Shown piece after piece: positions 21,886-30,800 of a DNA stretch of 64,000 nt (the first letter of the stretch is position 1; each line of letters opens with the position of its first letter). The DNA is from Bradyrhizobium tropiciagri. Lineage in GTDB: Bacteria > Pseudomonadota > Alphaproteobacteria > Rhizobiales > Xanthobacteraceae. A program made the translations under genes and the position numbers. The DNA lies in NCBI RefSeq assembly GCF_001189845.1, contig NZ_LFLZ01000005.1, positions 62,001 through 126,000 on the forward strand. Direction: 5' to 3'. Under the pieces are notes generated by a model. That model saw only the letters and a program-made list of their open reading frames with translations. It had not been told where the DNA came from and searched no databases.

Positions 21886-23040
21886 CTAGGCGGCCATCAC
21901 CAGAATTTCGCGGACCTGGGACGGGCCGTCGATCTTGCGCGGATTGCGCGGCACCCAGGGCGTGCGCATCGCTCCCGCTGCGATGCGGTCGAAATGTTCA
22001 GCGCCGACCTGCACCTCCTTGAGGCTGCGCGGCATGCCGAGGTCGCGGATGAAGCGGTCGAGCACGTCGCCGGCGTCCGCGCCCGGATGGCCCATCGCCG
22101 CCGCGACCAGCGCCTGCCGGTCGGCATTGTCGCGCTTGTTCCAGCGCATCACCGCAGGCAGCATCACGCAGGACGTGTAGCCATGCGGCACGTCGAACTC
22201 GGCGCCGAGCACGTAGCCGATGCCATGGCTCGCGCCCATCGGCACGCCGGAGGCGAGCGGGCCGGTCGAGAGCCAGGTGCCGATCTGGCAATCCATCCGT
22301 GCCGAAATGTCCTTCGGATTGGCCTTCACCCGCGGCAGGCCGGCTGCCAGCATCTCGAGCCCCTTGATCGCCTGCGCATCGCCGTAGGGATGGGCCTCGC
22401 GCGAGCAGATGCCCTCGACGCAATGATCGACCGCGCGGATGCCGGTCGATAGGAACAGCCAGTCCGGCGTGTGCACCGCCAGTTCCGGATCGAGGATGGT
22501 GGCGCGCGGCATCACCAAGGGATGGCGCAGCATCTCCTTCTGCCGCTTGGCCTCGTTGGTGACGCCTGCGATCGACGAGAATTCGCCGCCGGCGATCGTG
22601 GTCGGCACGCTGATCTGGCGCACGGCCGGCGGATTCATCTCGGGCGAGACGCCGCCACGGGTGCGGATCGCGTCGATGCCGTCGGATGTCGTGACATTGT
22701 TGGCGAGGCAGAGCTGCACCGCCTTGGCGCCATCGGTGATCGAGCCGCCGCCGATGGTGACGATCAGGTCGGCCTTCGCTGCGCGGGCCTGTTCCGTCGC
22801 CGCGATGACCGCGGCGCGCGGCGTATGCGCCGGCATCTTGTCGAAGGTGCCGACGCAGCGGGACCCGAGCGCCTCGCGGATTTTTTCGATCTCGTCGGTC
22901 TCGCGGTTCAGCGTGCCCGATACCATCAGGAAGGCGCGCTGTGCGCCTAACCGGTCCAGTTGCTCGACGATGGCCTCACGGGCGGGCCGCCCGAACACGA
23001 CCTCGTCCATGGCGCCGAATACGACACGGCCTCGATGCAC
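21886..23040 (-). CDS. Iron-containing alcohol dehydrogenase / maleylacetate reductase-like
   Basis: A 384-residue group III (iron-type) dehydrogenase. TIGGGSITDGAK (95-106) is the NAD(P) Gly motif. Metal-binding candidates are H206 (AVDHCVEG), H272 (GASHGIGYVLG) and H286 (DVPHG). Start GTG 23040 (MHRGRVVFGAMDEVVFG) is chosen since AGGGAG precedes it; a TTG 15 bases upstream is in frame but poorly placed. Absence of the classical butanol dehydrogenase pattern and the short N-terminus suggest the maleylacetate-reductase branch, which acts in aromatic ring catabolism, but alcohol/aldehyde substrates are equally possible. Confidence 0.9.
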   Translation of the reverse strand: MHRGRVVFGAMDEVVFGRPAREAIVEQLDRLGAQRAFLMVSGTLNRETDEIEKIREALGSRCVGTFDKMPAHTPRAAVIAATEQARAAKADLIVTIGGGSITDGAKAVQLCLANNVTTSDGIDAIRTRGGVSPEMNPPAVRQISVPTTIAGGEFSSIAGVTNEAKRQKEMLRHPLVMPRATILDPELAVHTPDWLFLSTGIRAVDHCVEGICSREAHPYGDAQAIKGLEMLAAGLPRVKANPKDISARMDCQIGTWLSTGPLASGVPMGASHGIGYVLGAEFDVPHGYTSCVMLPAVMRWNKRDNADRQALVAAAMGHPGADAGDVLDRFIRDLGMPRSLKEVQVGAEHFDRIAAGAMRTPWVPRNPRKIDGPSQVREILVMAA

Positions 23041-23451
23041 GCGGCTCTCCCTCAAAATGCTCCGCCTTGCCGGCGGTCGTTTGGGCGGAGGTTAGCGGAG
23101 GAAAGCGGGGCCGTCATCAGGGACCTCGGTGGCACGGTCGGTGGCGCATAACCACCGCATTCGGTGATGAACGGGATTGGGGCTCCAGCGTCGCGCAGCG
23201 ATGCTCAGTTGGGGTAATGGGTCCTGGCTTTCGCCAGGACGACGCCGAGTTTGTTGCGCCGCCGGTGAATCATACGTCCGCATTCTCGCGACATGATTTG
23301 CCCGAGTCTTGCGTTTACTTGTCCTCTCCTCTCGCAGAGGGCGCAGGGAAAGCCGGGTGCCGATCGCGCATGACGGCGTGTGGCCGTGGCAGAAACCTTG
23401 ACCGCATCGCCGCGGCGTGTGTTACACGTCGACGGCAACAGGGACGTGCGC
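23041..23451. other. 411-bp intergenic gap with repeat remnants
   Basis: It holds a partial family C repeat at 23144-23243. The stretch from about 23293 to 23400 (CTCTCGCAGAGGGCGCAGGG and following) looks like the degenerate end of a long dispersed element that I recall from Bradyrhizobium genomes, although no second copy is in this window to prove it. The rest is the promoter area of the two flanking divergent genes. No gene is recognised. Confidence 0.5.
23144..23243. repeat. Partial palindromic repeat, family C
   Basis: The right end is intact: GGGTCCTGGCTTTCGCCAGG followed by ACGAC. The left part keeps only the GCATAACCACCGC core, and its terminal stem is lost. It therefore looks like a decayed copy of the element seen complete at 40873-40993 and 57543-57662. 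Confidence 0.75.
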
Positions 23452-23754
23452 ATGTCATCCACCGTCGATCTCGCAAAGCTGCATATTGATGACTTCACGC
23501 CGCACCAGCATGCCGGGTTCGAGTTGCAGGCGGCGGATCGCGTGGTGGAGTTGAAGCTCGCCAAGGTCGAGCCCGCGGGCAACAGCGGCCGGCCGGGTGG
23601 TGCGTTCTCTCTGCTGTTCGTGGGGTCGAAGGGCGCATGGCTGCCGCAGGCGATCTATCCGGTGCGGCATCCCGCGCTCGGCGTGATCGAGATCTTCCTG
23701 GTGCCGATCGGCCCGCTTGGCGACGGCAACGGCTATCAGGCGATCTTCACCTGA
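23452..23754 (+). CDS. Small DUF6916-like protein linked to tail-collar genes
   Basis: A 100-residue protein without signal or membrane segment: MSSTVDLAKLHIDDFTPHQ, then a beta-rich body (ELQAADRVVELKLAKVEPAG, FSLLFVGSKGAWLPQAIYPV, GVIEIFLVPIGPLGDG) ending YQAIFT. This arrangement fits what I recall as DUF6916, small proteins found beside MdpB-type tail-collar genes. The name is from memory and should be checked. It runs toward the GNAT gene and overlaps its 3' end by 19 bp. The ribosome site is weak, so the start at 23452 is chosen by family length; an in-frame extension reaches 23380. Confidence 0.65.
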   Translation: MSSTVDLAKLHIDDFTPHQHAGFELQAADRVVELKLAKVEPAGNSGRPGGAFSLLFVGSKGAWLPQAIYPVRHPALGVIEIFLVPIGPLGDGNGYQAIFT

Positions 23755-24293
23755 CGCTCGGTTCCTCCGCCTGCGTGCCAGCGCATCAGGTCGTAGACGC
23801 CCTTGTCTTCCTCGGTGACGAAGCCAAGCCGGCGGTAGAGCCGCATCGCCGGGTTGAGCTTCTCGACATGGATCGAGACGTCCTTGCCGGCATCAGCCGC
23901 CTCGTCGATCGCATCACGCAGCAACGCCTCGCCATAGCCCTTGCCGCGATGCGCCGGCATGAAGGCGATGTCAATGATGCGGTGCTGGCTCGGCCAGCGC
24001 TCGATGTAGAGGCGGCCGATGTCCTCATCCGCGCGCGCGATTACCAGCCAATCGGCGTTGGGATAGTACCGCTGGTAATGCGCGTGCTGGGCGCGGAATT
24101 GCTGTTCGAGAAAGGCCGCCTTGTCCGCCTCGCTCCAAGGCACCGGCGCCAGTTCCTCGATGCGCGTCGAGCCATAGAGCCGACCGAGGAACGGCAGATC
24201 GGCCTCCAACATCCGGCGGAAGCCGCAACCGGCTTCGGCCGCACGCGCCCAACCGAACGCGGGCGTGCCAGTGGCGGGAACGTGGAGCGTCAA
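23736..24293 (-). CDS. GNAT-family N-acetyltransferase
   Basis: A 185-residue acetyl-CoA-dependent acyltransferase. Motif A is IDIAFMPAHRGKGYGEALLR with the CoA pyrophosphate loop RGKGYG at 116-121. NPAMRLYRRLGF (147-158) is motif B, ending in the usual Gly-Phe. It is the last gene of a four-gene minus-strand operon, seven bases after the third tail-collar gene, so it most likely acetylates those proteins or their partner. The fixed association of a GNAT with three collar proteins is something I recall from other genomes, but the target has not, to my knowledge, been shown. Confidence 0.88.
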   Translation of the reverse strand: MTLHVPATGTPAFGWARAAEAGCGFRRMLEADLPFLGRLYGSTRIEELAPVPWSEADKAAFLEQQFRAQHAHYQRYYPNADWLVIARADEDIGRLYIERWPSQHRIIDIAFMPAHRGKGYGEALLRDAIDEAADAGKDVSIHVEKLNPAMRLYRRLGFVTEEDKGVYDLMRWHAGGGTERQVKIA

Positions 24294-24300
24294 GGCGATC

Positions 24301-24834
24301 TCAGCTCCGTGGCGGATAAACGCCCTGCAGCGCGATGCAGAAATTCAAGGTGAGGTACGGCTGCATGTTGTTGTGCGGCAGGTTACCACCCGTCATGCCG
24401 ATCATGGCGGCGTTCATCTGAATCAGGGTCGGCGCCGGGCTCGCGGGCACATAGGCGAAGGCGTTGGCCGACTTGCCCAGGATGCGGCTCGGGCTGGGCA
24501 CCTGGATGTCGGCAACGTCCTGGGTGCCGACGTTCACGAGATGGTTGTGAGACGGTATTTCGCTTTGCAGCAGCGTCACATTGGGAGTGCCGGTGGTCTC
24601 CCCGAGGTCGTATAGCGACAGCCCCGGGCCCTGTCCGGGCGCCACTGCCGCGTTGCCCTGCATGTTGGGCAGCGCGAAGTTCGACTTGCCGTCACCGCCA
24701 TAGGTCGTGCCGAGCAGCGAGAACAGCGCCGTATTCTGCGACAGCGGCAAGATCTGACCGGCGCAGAAGGCCCAGCCCTTGGGGGCGAAGTTGAACGGAA
24801 AGATGCGGATCTCCGCGACGAAGGGATCGGCCAT
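24301..24834 (-). CDS. Phage tail-collar (MdpB-like) protein, third in operon
   Basis: A 177-residue protein of the microcystin-dependent/tail-collar family. The N-terminus MADPFVAEIRIFPFNFAPKG, then WAFCAGQILPLSQNTALFSL and LGTTYGGDGKSNFALPNMQG, give the collar domain. SHNH near residue 95 and a C-terminal LPHNNMQPYLTLNFCIALQG complete it. It is the most diverged of the three paralogs: the LRGRVPI motif of the other two is MQGNAAV here. No signal peptide. It starts 12 bp after the preceding collar gene and is followed by the GNAT gene. Confidence 0.9.
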   Translation of the reverse strand: MADPFVAEIRIFPFNFAPKGWAFCAGQILPLSQNTALFSLLGTTYGGDGKSNFALPNMQGNAAVAPGQGPGLSLYDLGETTGTPNVTLLQSEIPSHNHLVNVGTQDVADIQVPSPSRILGKSANAFAYVPASPAPTLIQMNAAMIGMTGGNLPHNNMQPYLTLNFCIALQGVYPPRS

Positions 24835-24846
24835 GTTGTCGCGCTC

Positions 24847-25371
24847 CTAGGTCTGGCTCGGGAAAATGCCGAACAGCGAAATGATGAAGGTGACGCAGAG
24901 GAGCGGCTGCAAATTGTCGTGCGGCTGGCTTCCGCCCGTGTTCGTCAGCATTCCGCTTGCCATCGGGCCATCGGGCGGCTGGCCGTCGATGTATAGGGCG
25001 ATCGTGCCGGACATTTGATCGAGGACGTTTGCTTGCGGGTTCTGCCCGGTGCTGGTCTGCGTCGAGGCGATGAAGCCGTGCGAATGCTGCGGGATCGTCT
25101 GCGTCGTGAGCGTCACGGTCTCGACGCCGCCCGCTTCCCCGATGTTGTAGGTCGTGCCGCTGCTGGCAGTGCCCATATGAATTGGCACACGGCCACGCAG
25201 ATCGGGGACTGCGAAGGTCACCTGGCCGTCGCCGCCATAGGTGGTGCCGATCAGATTGTACAGCGTTTCGTACTCGGAAATTGCCAACTGGCTGCCGTCA
25301 CAGAAATGCCAGCCCGCCGGGGCAAAATTGCCGCCGAACATACGGATTTCGCCTACATAAGGTTGTGCCAT
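24847..25371 (-). CDS. Phage tail-collar (MdpB-like) protein, second in operon
   Basis: A 174-residue collar-domain protein: MAQPYVGEIRMFGGNFAPAG, WHFCDGSQLAISEYETLYNL, IGTTYGGDGQVTFAVPDLRG, then RVPIHMGTASSG. QHSHGF near residue 98 matches the His pair seen in the paralogs, and QPHDNLQPLLCVTFIISLFG ends the fold. It lies 12 bp from each neighbouring collar gene, so all three are one transcript. In phages this domain forms short tail-fibre trimers. In free-living bacteria the role is unknown, and the name comes from a microcystin-regulated cyanobacterial protein. Confidence 0.9.
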   Translation of the reverse strand: MAQPYVGEIRMFGGNFAPAGWHFCDGSQLAISEYETLYNLIGTTYGGDGQVTFAVPDLRGRVPIHMGTASSGTTYNIGEAGGVETVTLTTQTIPQHSHGFIASTQTSTGQNPQANVLDQMSGTIALYIDGQPPDGPMASGMLTNTGGSQPHDNLQPLLCVTFIISLFGIFPSQT

Positions 25372-25383
25372 CGGCGCGTCTCG

Positions 25384-25884
25384 TCAGGTCTGCGAGGGGA
25401 AAATGCCCTGGAGGGCGATGCTGAAATTGATCGTCATGAACGGCTGCATGTTCTGATGGGGCTGGCTGCCGCCGACATTGCCCACGGTCAGGGGATTGAG
25501 CGTCGTGATGTTGGCCAGCGACGAGGTGTAGGCGTTGTTGAAGGCGCCGAGATAGGCGCCCGAATCGATCGGCTGGGTACCGTTGCTGTTGGTGGCGTTG
25601 GCCAGATGATTGTGCTGCGCCATCTCGTTGGTGGTGAGCGTGTGGCCCTCCTCACCGCCGCGTTGGCCGAGCGTGTAGCCATTGCCCATACTGATCGGCA
25701 CCCGGCCGCGAAGGTCGGGCAGACCAAAATTGACGCGCCCGTCGCCGCCATAGGTGGTGCCCAGCAACGAGAACAGCGCCTGATTCTGATTGATCGGGAG
25801 CAACTGGCCGTTGCAGAACGCCCAGCCCTTGGGCGGAAAGTTGAACGACATCATGCGGACTTCGGAAAGAAACGGATCGGCCAT
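25384..25884 (-). CDS. Phage tail-collar (MdpB-like) protein, first in operon
   Basis: A 166-residue collar protein and first gene of the operon: MADPFLSEVRMMSFNFPPKG, WAFCNGQLLPINQNQALFSL, LGTTYGGDGRVNFGLPDLRG and RVPISMGNGYTLGQRGGEEG. QHNHLANATNS carries the His pair near residue 90 and PHQNMQPFMTINFSIALQGI ends the domain. It is followed by two paralogs at 12-bp spacing, so expression begins in the 273-bp gap before it (25885-26157). That gap shows no recognised operator and separates it from the giant repeat protein's 3' end, which runs in the same direction. Confidence 0.9.
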   Translation of the reverse strand: MADPFLSEVRMMSFNFPPKGWAFCNGQLLPINQNQALFSLLGTTYGGDGRVNFGLPDLRGRVPISMGNGYTLGQRGGEEGHTLTTNEMAQHNHLANATNSNGTQPIDSGAYLGAFNNAYTSSLANITTLNPLTVGNVGGSQPHQNMQPFMTINFSIALQGIFPSQT

Positions 25885-26157
25885 CGGTCCTCCGCGAATA
25901 AGTCGTACGATTTGTGAAAAATGCGAGACAATGAATGCAGCGTCGAGAACGTGTGCACGATAGCGTGTTTTCTACCAAGTGCAACCTCAACGATTGTCGG
26001 GTCTTTGTGAATTTTTTTTGCCAGGCGCGCGACGTTCCACGTCGTCGCGACGGCGATGAAACGCCGCTATCGTTCTCGGCTCGAAGGCGCTCCGACCGAT
26101 TGAACGACGCCCGCAGGATGGCTCCGGCTGGCGTGTCCTCGTCGGCGCGACGTTCGA

Positions 26158-27819
26158 TCAAACCACCAGATCGTGATGGGCCTGGAGATGATTGTCGGTC
26201 GGCGTGCCGCCCATGGCGATGAACGTCGTCTCGTGGCCGAGCCACCAGGGGGCGGCGACATTGGAATGCCCGCTGAACAAATCAGACAGGGTCTGGTTGT
26301 TCGCGGCCAGATCCGCATGGCTGGTGTTGGTCTGCGAAGACGTCTGGGTGAACGACGAGAAGTCGAAGCCGCCGCTGTTGGTCGCCTGCTGACCTGAGGA
26401 TGCGTCGCTTTGCGTGGGCATCGCCTTGACCGATCCCACGGCGGCTTGGGCGACATCCGTAGCAGTCGGCAGCCGCCGCTCGCCGTCGGCGAGATCGATA
26501 TACATCAGGTCGTTGGCATCGGATGCCGACGTCAAGTCGGGGAGCCCGAGCACGTGTCCCAATTCATGGACCACGGCGGTCAGCAGATCGAGGTGTCCCG
26601 CCGCTGCCGTTGACGGATCGGTCTGCAGGCTGGAGCCGGAAGCATTGAGCGCGTGCGTGAACTCGAAATTGTTCGACGGTGTCGGATCGACGAACCAGCC
26701 GTGGCCCGCGGCATCGGCATCGATCGTAATATGGCCGGCGCTTTCCAGGCCGACGATCTGGCCGGCGAGGTCCGCGACGCTGAAGGTGACGGCATGCAGC
26801 GCGGCGAGTTGATCTGAATCGACGCCTGCCTTCACCCATTGCGCAATGGCGGCCGACACGACCGAGTTGAGCTCGCTCTGCGTCAGGTGGGTTTCGCCCG
26901 GCGTCGCGACAGCGGCCTGCACGCCGCCATCCGCCGCGAGCATCGGCGATGCGCCGAACCCGTTGACGCTGCCGGCCGTGACACTGAATGTGGGTGCGGT
27001 GGTCACGGTATTGTGCGCCAGCACATAGGCCGAGATCGCGGCGGTATCGGTCGAGCCGCCGCTGTAGGACGTACCGTCGCCGGCATGCAGGCCGACGGTG
27101 GTGTCGAAGCGATCGCGCAGCCGGATATCGGTGCCGCCATTGGCACCCGAACCCAGGAACTGATTTTCCTGGGCGCCGGTGCCGCCCATCGTCAGAGAGA
27201 CACTCTGCGCATCGCCCGTCACCGTGCCGGCGTTGAGCTCGAAGCCATGATTGCCGAACGTGCCGGGGTTGGACACCGTGTTGCCCATGACGATCGCGGT
27301 CAATCGCGCGTTGCCGCCGTCCACGGCGTCGCCGGTCTGCACCTGGATGCCGTCGTTGTTGTACTGATACAGATGGTTGTTGGTGATCGTGACGCTGGAA
27401 TTGGCGCCGCCGTCGGTGATGAAGCCGATGTCGCTGCCTTGGGAGGAGCCGCTGTTGGTGACGCCGGCCACGCCGATCGTGTTGGAATCGATCGTGCCGG
27501 TGAACGAGCTTGCGCCCGATCCGGTGCTGATGCCGAGCGCCGTGCCGACGGCATCGCGCATGGTGTTGTTTGCAATGTTGAAGGTCAGGTTGGCGTGGTC
27601 GCCGGTTCCGCCGGAACTGATGGTGATGCCGCCGCCGCCCGAGACGATGTTCTGGTTGTTGTTCGAGAAGCTGTTTCCGAGGCCGGCACTCGCGCCGCCC
27701 AGCACGAGGTCCGAGCTGACGCCGCCATGCAGATCGAGTTGGAACAGGTCGCCGCGCGCCGACGTGAATGTCGAGCTCTGGATCGTCGCGTTGAATGTTC
27801 CGTCGGTGGCTTGAAACAC
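26158..27819 (-). CDS. Giant repeat protein, C-terminal part with metalloprotease motif (3' side of a frameshift)
   Basis: This frame continues the upstream giant protein after a one-base shift near 27821. It contributes about 550 residues: the rest of a Ser/Thr/Gly-rich beta-helix (NIVSGGGGITISSGGTGDHA and similar turns), then a globular domain with AVVHELGHVLGLPD. This HExxHxxGxxD motif is the zinc site of matrixin/serralysin-type metzincins (HELGH at 26554-26568). DLMYIDL after it may be the Met-turn. The protein ends LGHETTFIAMGGTPTDNH then LQAHHDLVV. Read alone it lacks a proper ribosome site, so it is not an independent gene but the tail of the giant protein. Confidence 0.8.
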   Translation of the reverse strand: MFQATDGTFNATIQSSTFTSARGDLFQLDLHGGVSSDLVLGGASAGLGNSFSNNNQNIVSGGGGITISSGGTGDHANLTFNIANNTMRDAVGTALGISTGSGASSFTGTIDSNTIGVAGVTNSGSSQGSDIGFITDGGANSSVTITNNHLYQYNNDGIQVQTGDAVDGGNARLTAIVMGNTVSNPGTFGNHGFELNAGTVTGDAQSVSLTMGGTGAQENQFLGSGANGGTDIRLRDRFDTTVGLHAGDGTSYSGGSTDTAAISAYVLAHNTVTTAPTFSVTAGSVNGFGASPMLAADGGVQAAVATPGETHLTQSELNSVVSAAIAQWVKAGVDSDQLAALHAVTFSVADLAGQIVGLESAGHITIDADAAGHGWFVDPTPSNNFEFTHALNASGSSLQTDPSTAAAGHLDLLTAVVHELGHVLGLPDLTSASDANDLMYIDLADGERRLPTATDVAQAAVGSVKAMPTQSDASSGQQATNSGGFDFSSFTQTSSQTNTSHADLAANNQTLSDLFSGHSNVAAPWWLGHETTFIAMGGTPTDNHLQAHHDLVV

Positions 27820-30800
27820 CAGGCATCGCCCGACTGGTTGGCCGCCGCCGTATTGGTCGCGAAAGTCGAGCCGGTAATGGTGATGCGGTTGAGCGTCTGG
27901 CCAGAGTTGTTGAAGACATGGAACGCATCGAGCGCCGCGCCCGTGAAGGTCGAGTTGGTCACCGATGCCGTACCGGAAAGGCCGGTGAAGTAGACGTCGC
28001 CTTCGCCGATACCGCCGACATTGTCGCCGTTGGTGCCGGTCACCGTGGTGTTGCCGAGCGTGAAGCCGGTGACGTTGGTGCCGACGATGCCGTAGTTCTG
28101 GAAGTCGTGCATCGTCATAAAGGAGATCTGAACGTCCTTGGTGTTGTTCAGGAAGATGCCGCTGCCCTGCGTGGTGCTGCCGTCGGCGCCGGTCTTGCTG
28201 GCGATCGTGCCGCCGCTGCCGGTGGTCGAGCCGTCGCCGGTGACGTGCAGGCCGCCATTGCCGGCGGCGGTGCCGGTGTTGGAGAGGATGATGCCGTCGT
28301 TGGAGCCGCCGCTCGAGGTGATGCTCTTGAAGGTGAGGTTGCTCGAGCCGATCTGGGTATTCTCGACGTCGAGCGCGGTGCCGGTGGTGGACGTGATGGA
28401 GTTGGCGGCGCCGGTCAGCGTGATGGTGCCGCCATGGGTGAAGCTCATGCCGGCGCCGCTGGCGCTCTTGATCGTGATGTCGGACATCGTGACGGTGCCG
28501 ACATTGTTGCCGTCGTCGCTGATGCCGATGCCGGTCGAGGCCGAGGTATCGATGCTGACGCCGGTGATGGTGTGGCCCGACGTGCCGAGCAGGTCGATGC
28601 CGTTGTCGGCGCCGGTCACGTGGATGACCGGATCGGTGCCGGAACCGGTGTTGGCGGTGACCACCTGGCCGGTCACCGGATTGGTGAACTGCAGGGTGTG
28701 GCTGCCGCCGATCAGGTTGACGCCGTTGGCGAGATTGATGCCGTTGGCTTCGCTGTAGGTGCCGGTGCCGTGCTCGAGCACGACGTAGTCACCGGAGCCT
28801 GCCGGGTTCGCCGCGTTGAACGCCGCGATCGAGGTATACGGGTCGGCCTGGGTGCCGAGGTTGTGGCTGCCCGCAGCCGAGTTGTCGATGTAGAACACCT
28901 GGGGCACGACGCCGACATGGAAGGTCTGATTGCCCGACGAGAGCGGCCCGCCGGTGCCGGTGTGGCCGTTATCGCTGACATTCAGCGTGACGGTGTCGGT
29001 GCCGGTGAAGCCGTCGTCGCTGTTGTAGGTCAGCGTTGCCAGCGCAGTGTTGACCTGTGCGATCGTGCCCGTGAGGGTCACAGTGTGGCTGCCGTTGTTG
29101 GTAGAGCTCGCAAGCCCCGTGGTGTCGAAGCTCACATTCGCGTGGAGCGTCGAGATCGTCGCGGTGACGGTGCTTGGGTCGGAATCGACGTCGGCGACCG
29201 ACAGGCCTGAGATCGCGAGATTGGTGTGCGAGAACGCGGTGCCAATCGAATTGTCCGCCGGCATGGTCGCGGTGGGCGCATCGTCCACCGCGGTCACGCT
29301 TCCCGTCGTCGAGGCCGTCCCGGTGTTGTTGCCGCCATTCGCGGTACCGCCGTCATCGTGCACGGTCAGGGTATACGAACGCGCGGTGGTGTCGGGGTTC
29401 TCGCTGGTGTTGTTGAACTGGATCAGGTCCAGCGCCGCATTGTAGTGCGCAAGCGTGTCAGCGCCGGTGAAGCTGATGGTTTCGGTGCCGGCGGTGCTGG
29501 TGATGTCGAAATGGATTCCGCCGATATCGCCGCTGCTGCCGGCATGCCCCGCGATCGAGAGCGCGTCCGACGGCTTCAGGTCGTTCAGCACGAAGGTCGC
29601 ATCGGTCAGGTTGTTGCCTTCGGCGTCCGTGATCGTCAGGTTCGGCGTGATCGTGACCGGGGTCGAATTCGCCGCCGGCGTGCCGTTCGGCGGCTCGGAG
29701 AAACCGGTGATGGCGCCGAAGCTGATCACCGGCGCATCGTTGACCGGCGTGACATGGATGGTCGAGGTCGAGGTGTTGCTGTTCAGCGAGCCGTCATTGA
29801 CCGTGAAGCTGACGGTGCGATCCGCCCCGGACGGGTTATCGCTGTTGTTGAAATAGGTGACGGAATCGAGCGCGGCCTTGTAGTTGGCGACGCTGGAGGA
29901 ACCGGTCAGGGTCAGCGTGGCGGTCGCGGCATTGAACGATCCGGTGATGCCGTTCTGGTTGGTGAAGCCGAGGATGTCCTGGCCGCTGACATAGTTGCCG
30001 GTGATCTGCACCGTCGCGCTGGCCATGTTGGCGCTGTCGACGTCGGTCACGTTGACCGACGCGTCGATCACGGTTGCGGCCTGGTTCTCGATATAGCTCA
30101 GCGTGCCGCCGGCGGTCGTGACCGGCGGATCGTTGACCGGGGTGACGTTGATGGTGCCGGTCACTGCGGTGGAGTTCGCCGCGCCGTCATTGGCGATGAT
30201 GGTGACGGTGCGCGCGAGGCCCGATGGGTTGTCGCTGGTATTGAAATAGGTCACCGAGGCGAGCGCGGCCTGGTAGTTGGCGACGCTGGAGGTGCCGGAC
30301 AGCGTCAGCGTTCCGGTCGCGGCGTCGAACGATCCGGTGATGCCGTTCTGGTTGGTGAAGCCGAGCACGTCCTGGCCGTTGGCGTAGTTGCCGGTGATCT
30401 GCACCGTGGCGCCGGCCAGCGTGGTGTTGTCGACGTCGGACACGGTGATCGCCGGGTCGAACGCGGTGGCGGCCTGGTTCTCGGTGTAGTTCAGCGTGTG
30501 GCCGGCGGTGACCACAGGCGGGTCGTTGACCGGGGTGACGTTGATGGTGTCGGTGACCGGCGTGCTGTCGAGCGTGCCGTCATTGGCGGTGATCGTGACG
30601 GTGCGCGGTGCGCCCGACGGGTTGTCACTGGTGTTGAAATAAGTCACCGAGTCCAGCGCGGCCTGATAGTTCGCGACGCTGGAGGAGCCGGTCAGCGTCA
30701 ACGTACCGGTCGCCGCGTTGAACACGCCGGTGATGCCGTTCTGGTTGGTGAAGCCGAGCACGTCCTCGCCGCTGACGTAGCCGCCGGTGATCTGCACTGT

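Noticed and set aside
23452..25884. The tail-collar genes as part of a prophage.
   Set aside because: There is no integrase, capsid, terminase, tape-measure, holin or attachment site nearby, and the collar trio with GNAT fits the chromosomal MdpB type.
26158..26570. A rho-independent terminator after the giant gene (run of A/T near 26010-26020).
   Set aside because: The T-run is on the wrong strand for this gene and the preceding stem is weak.
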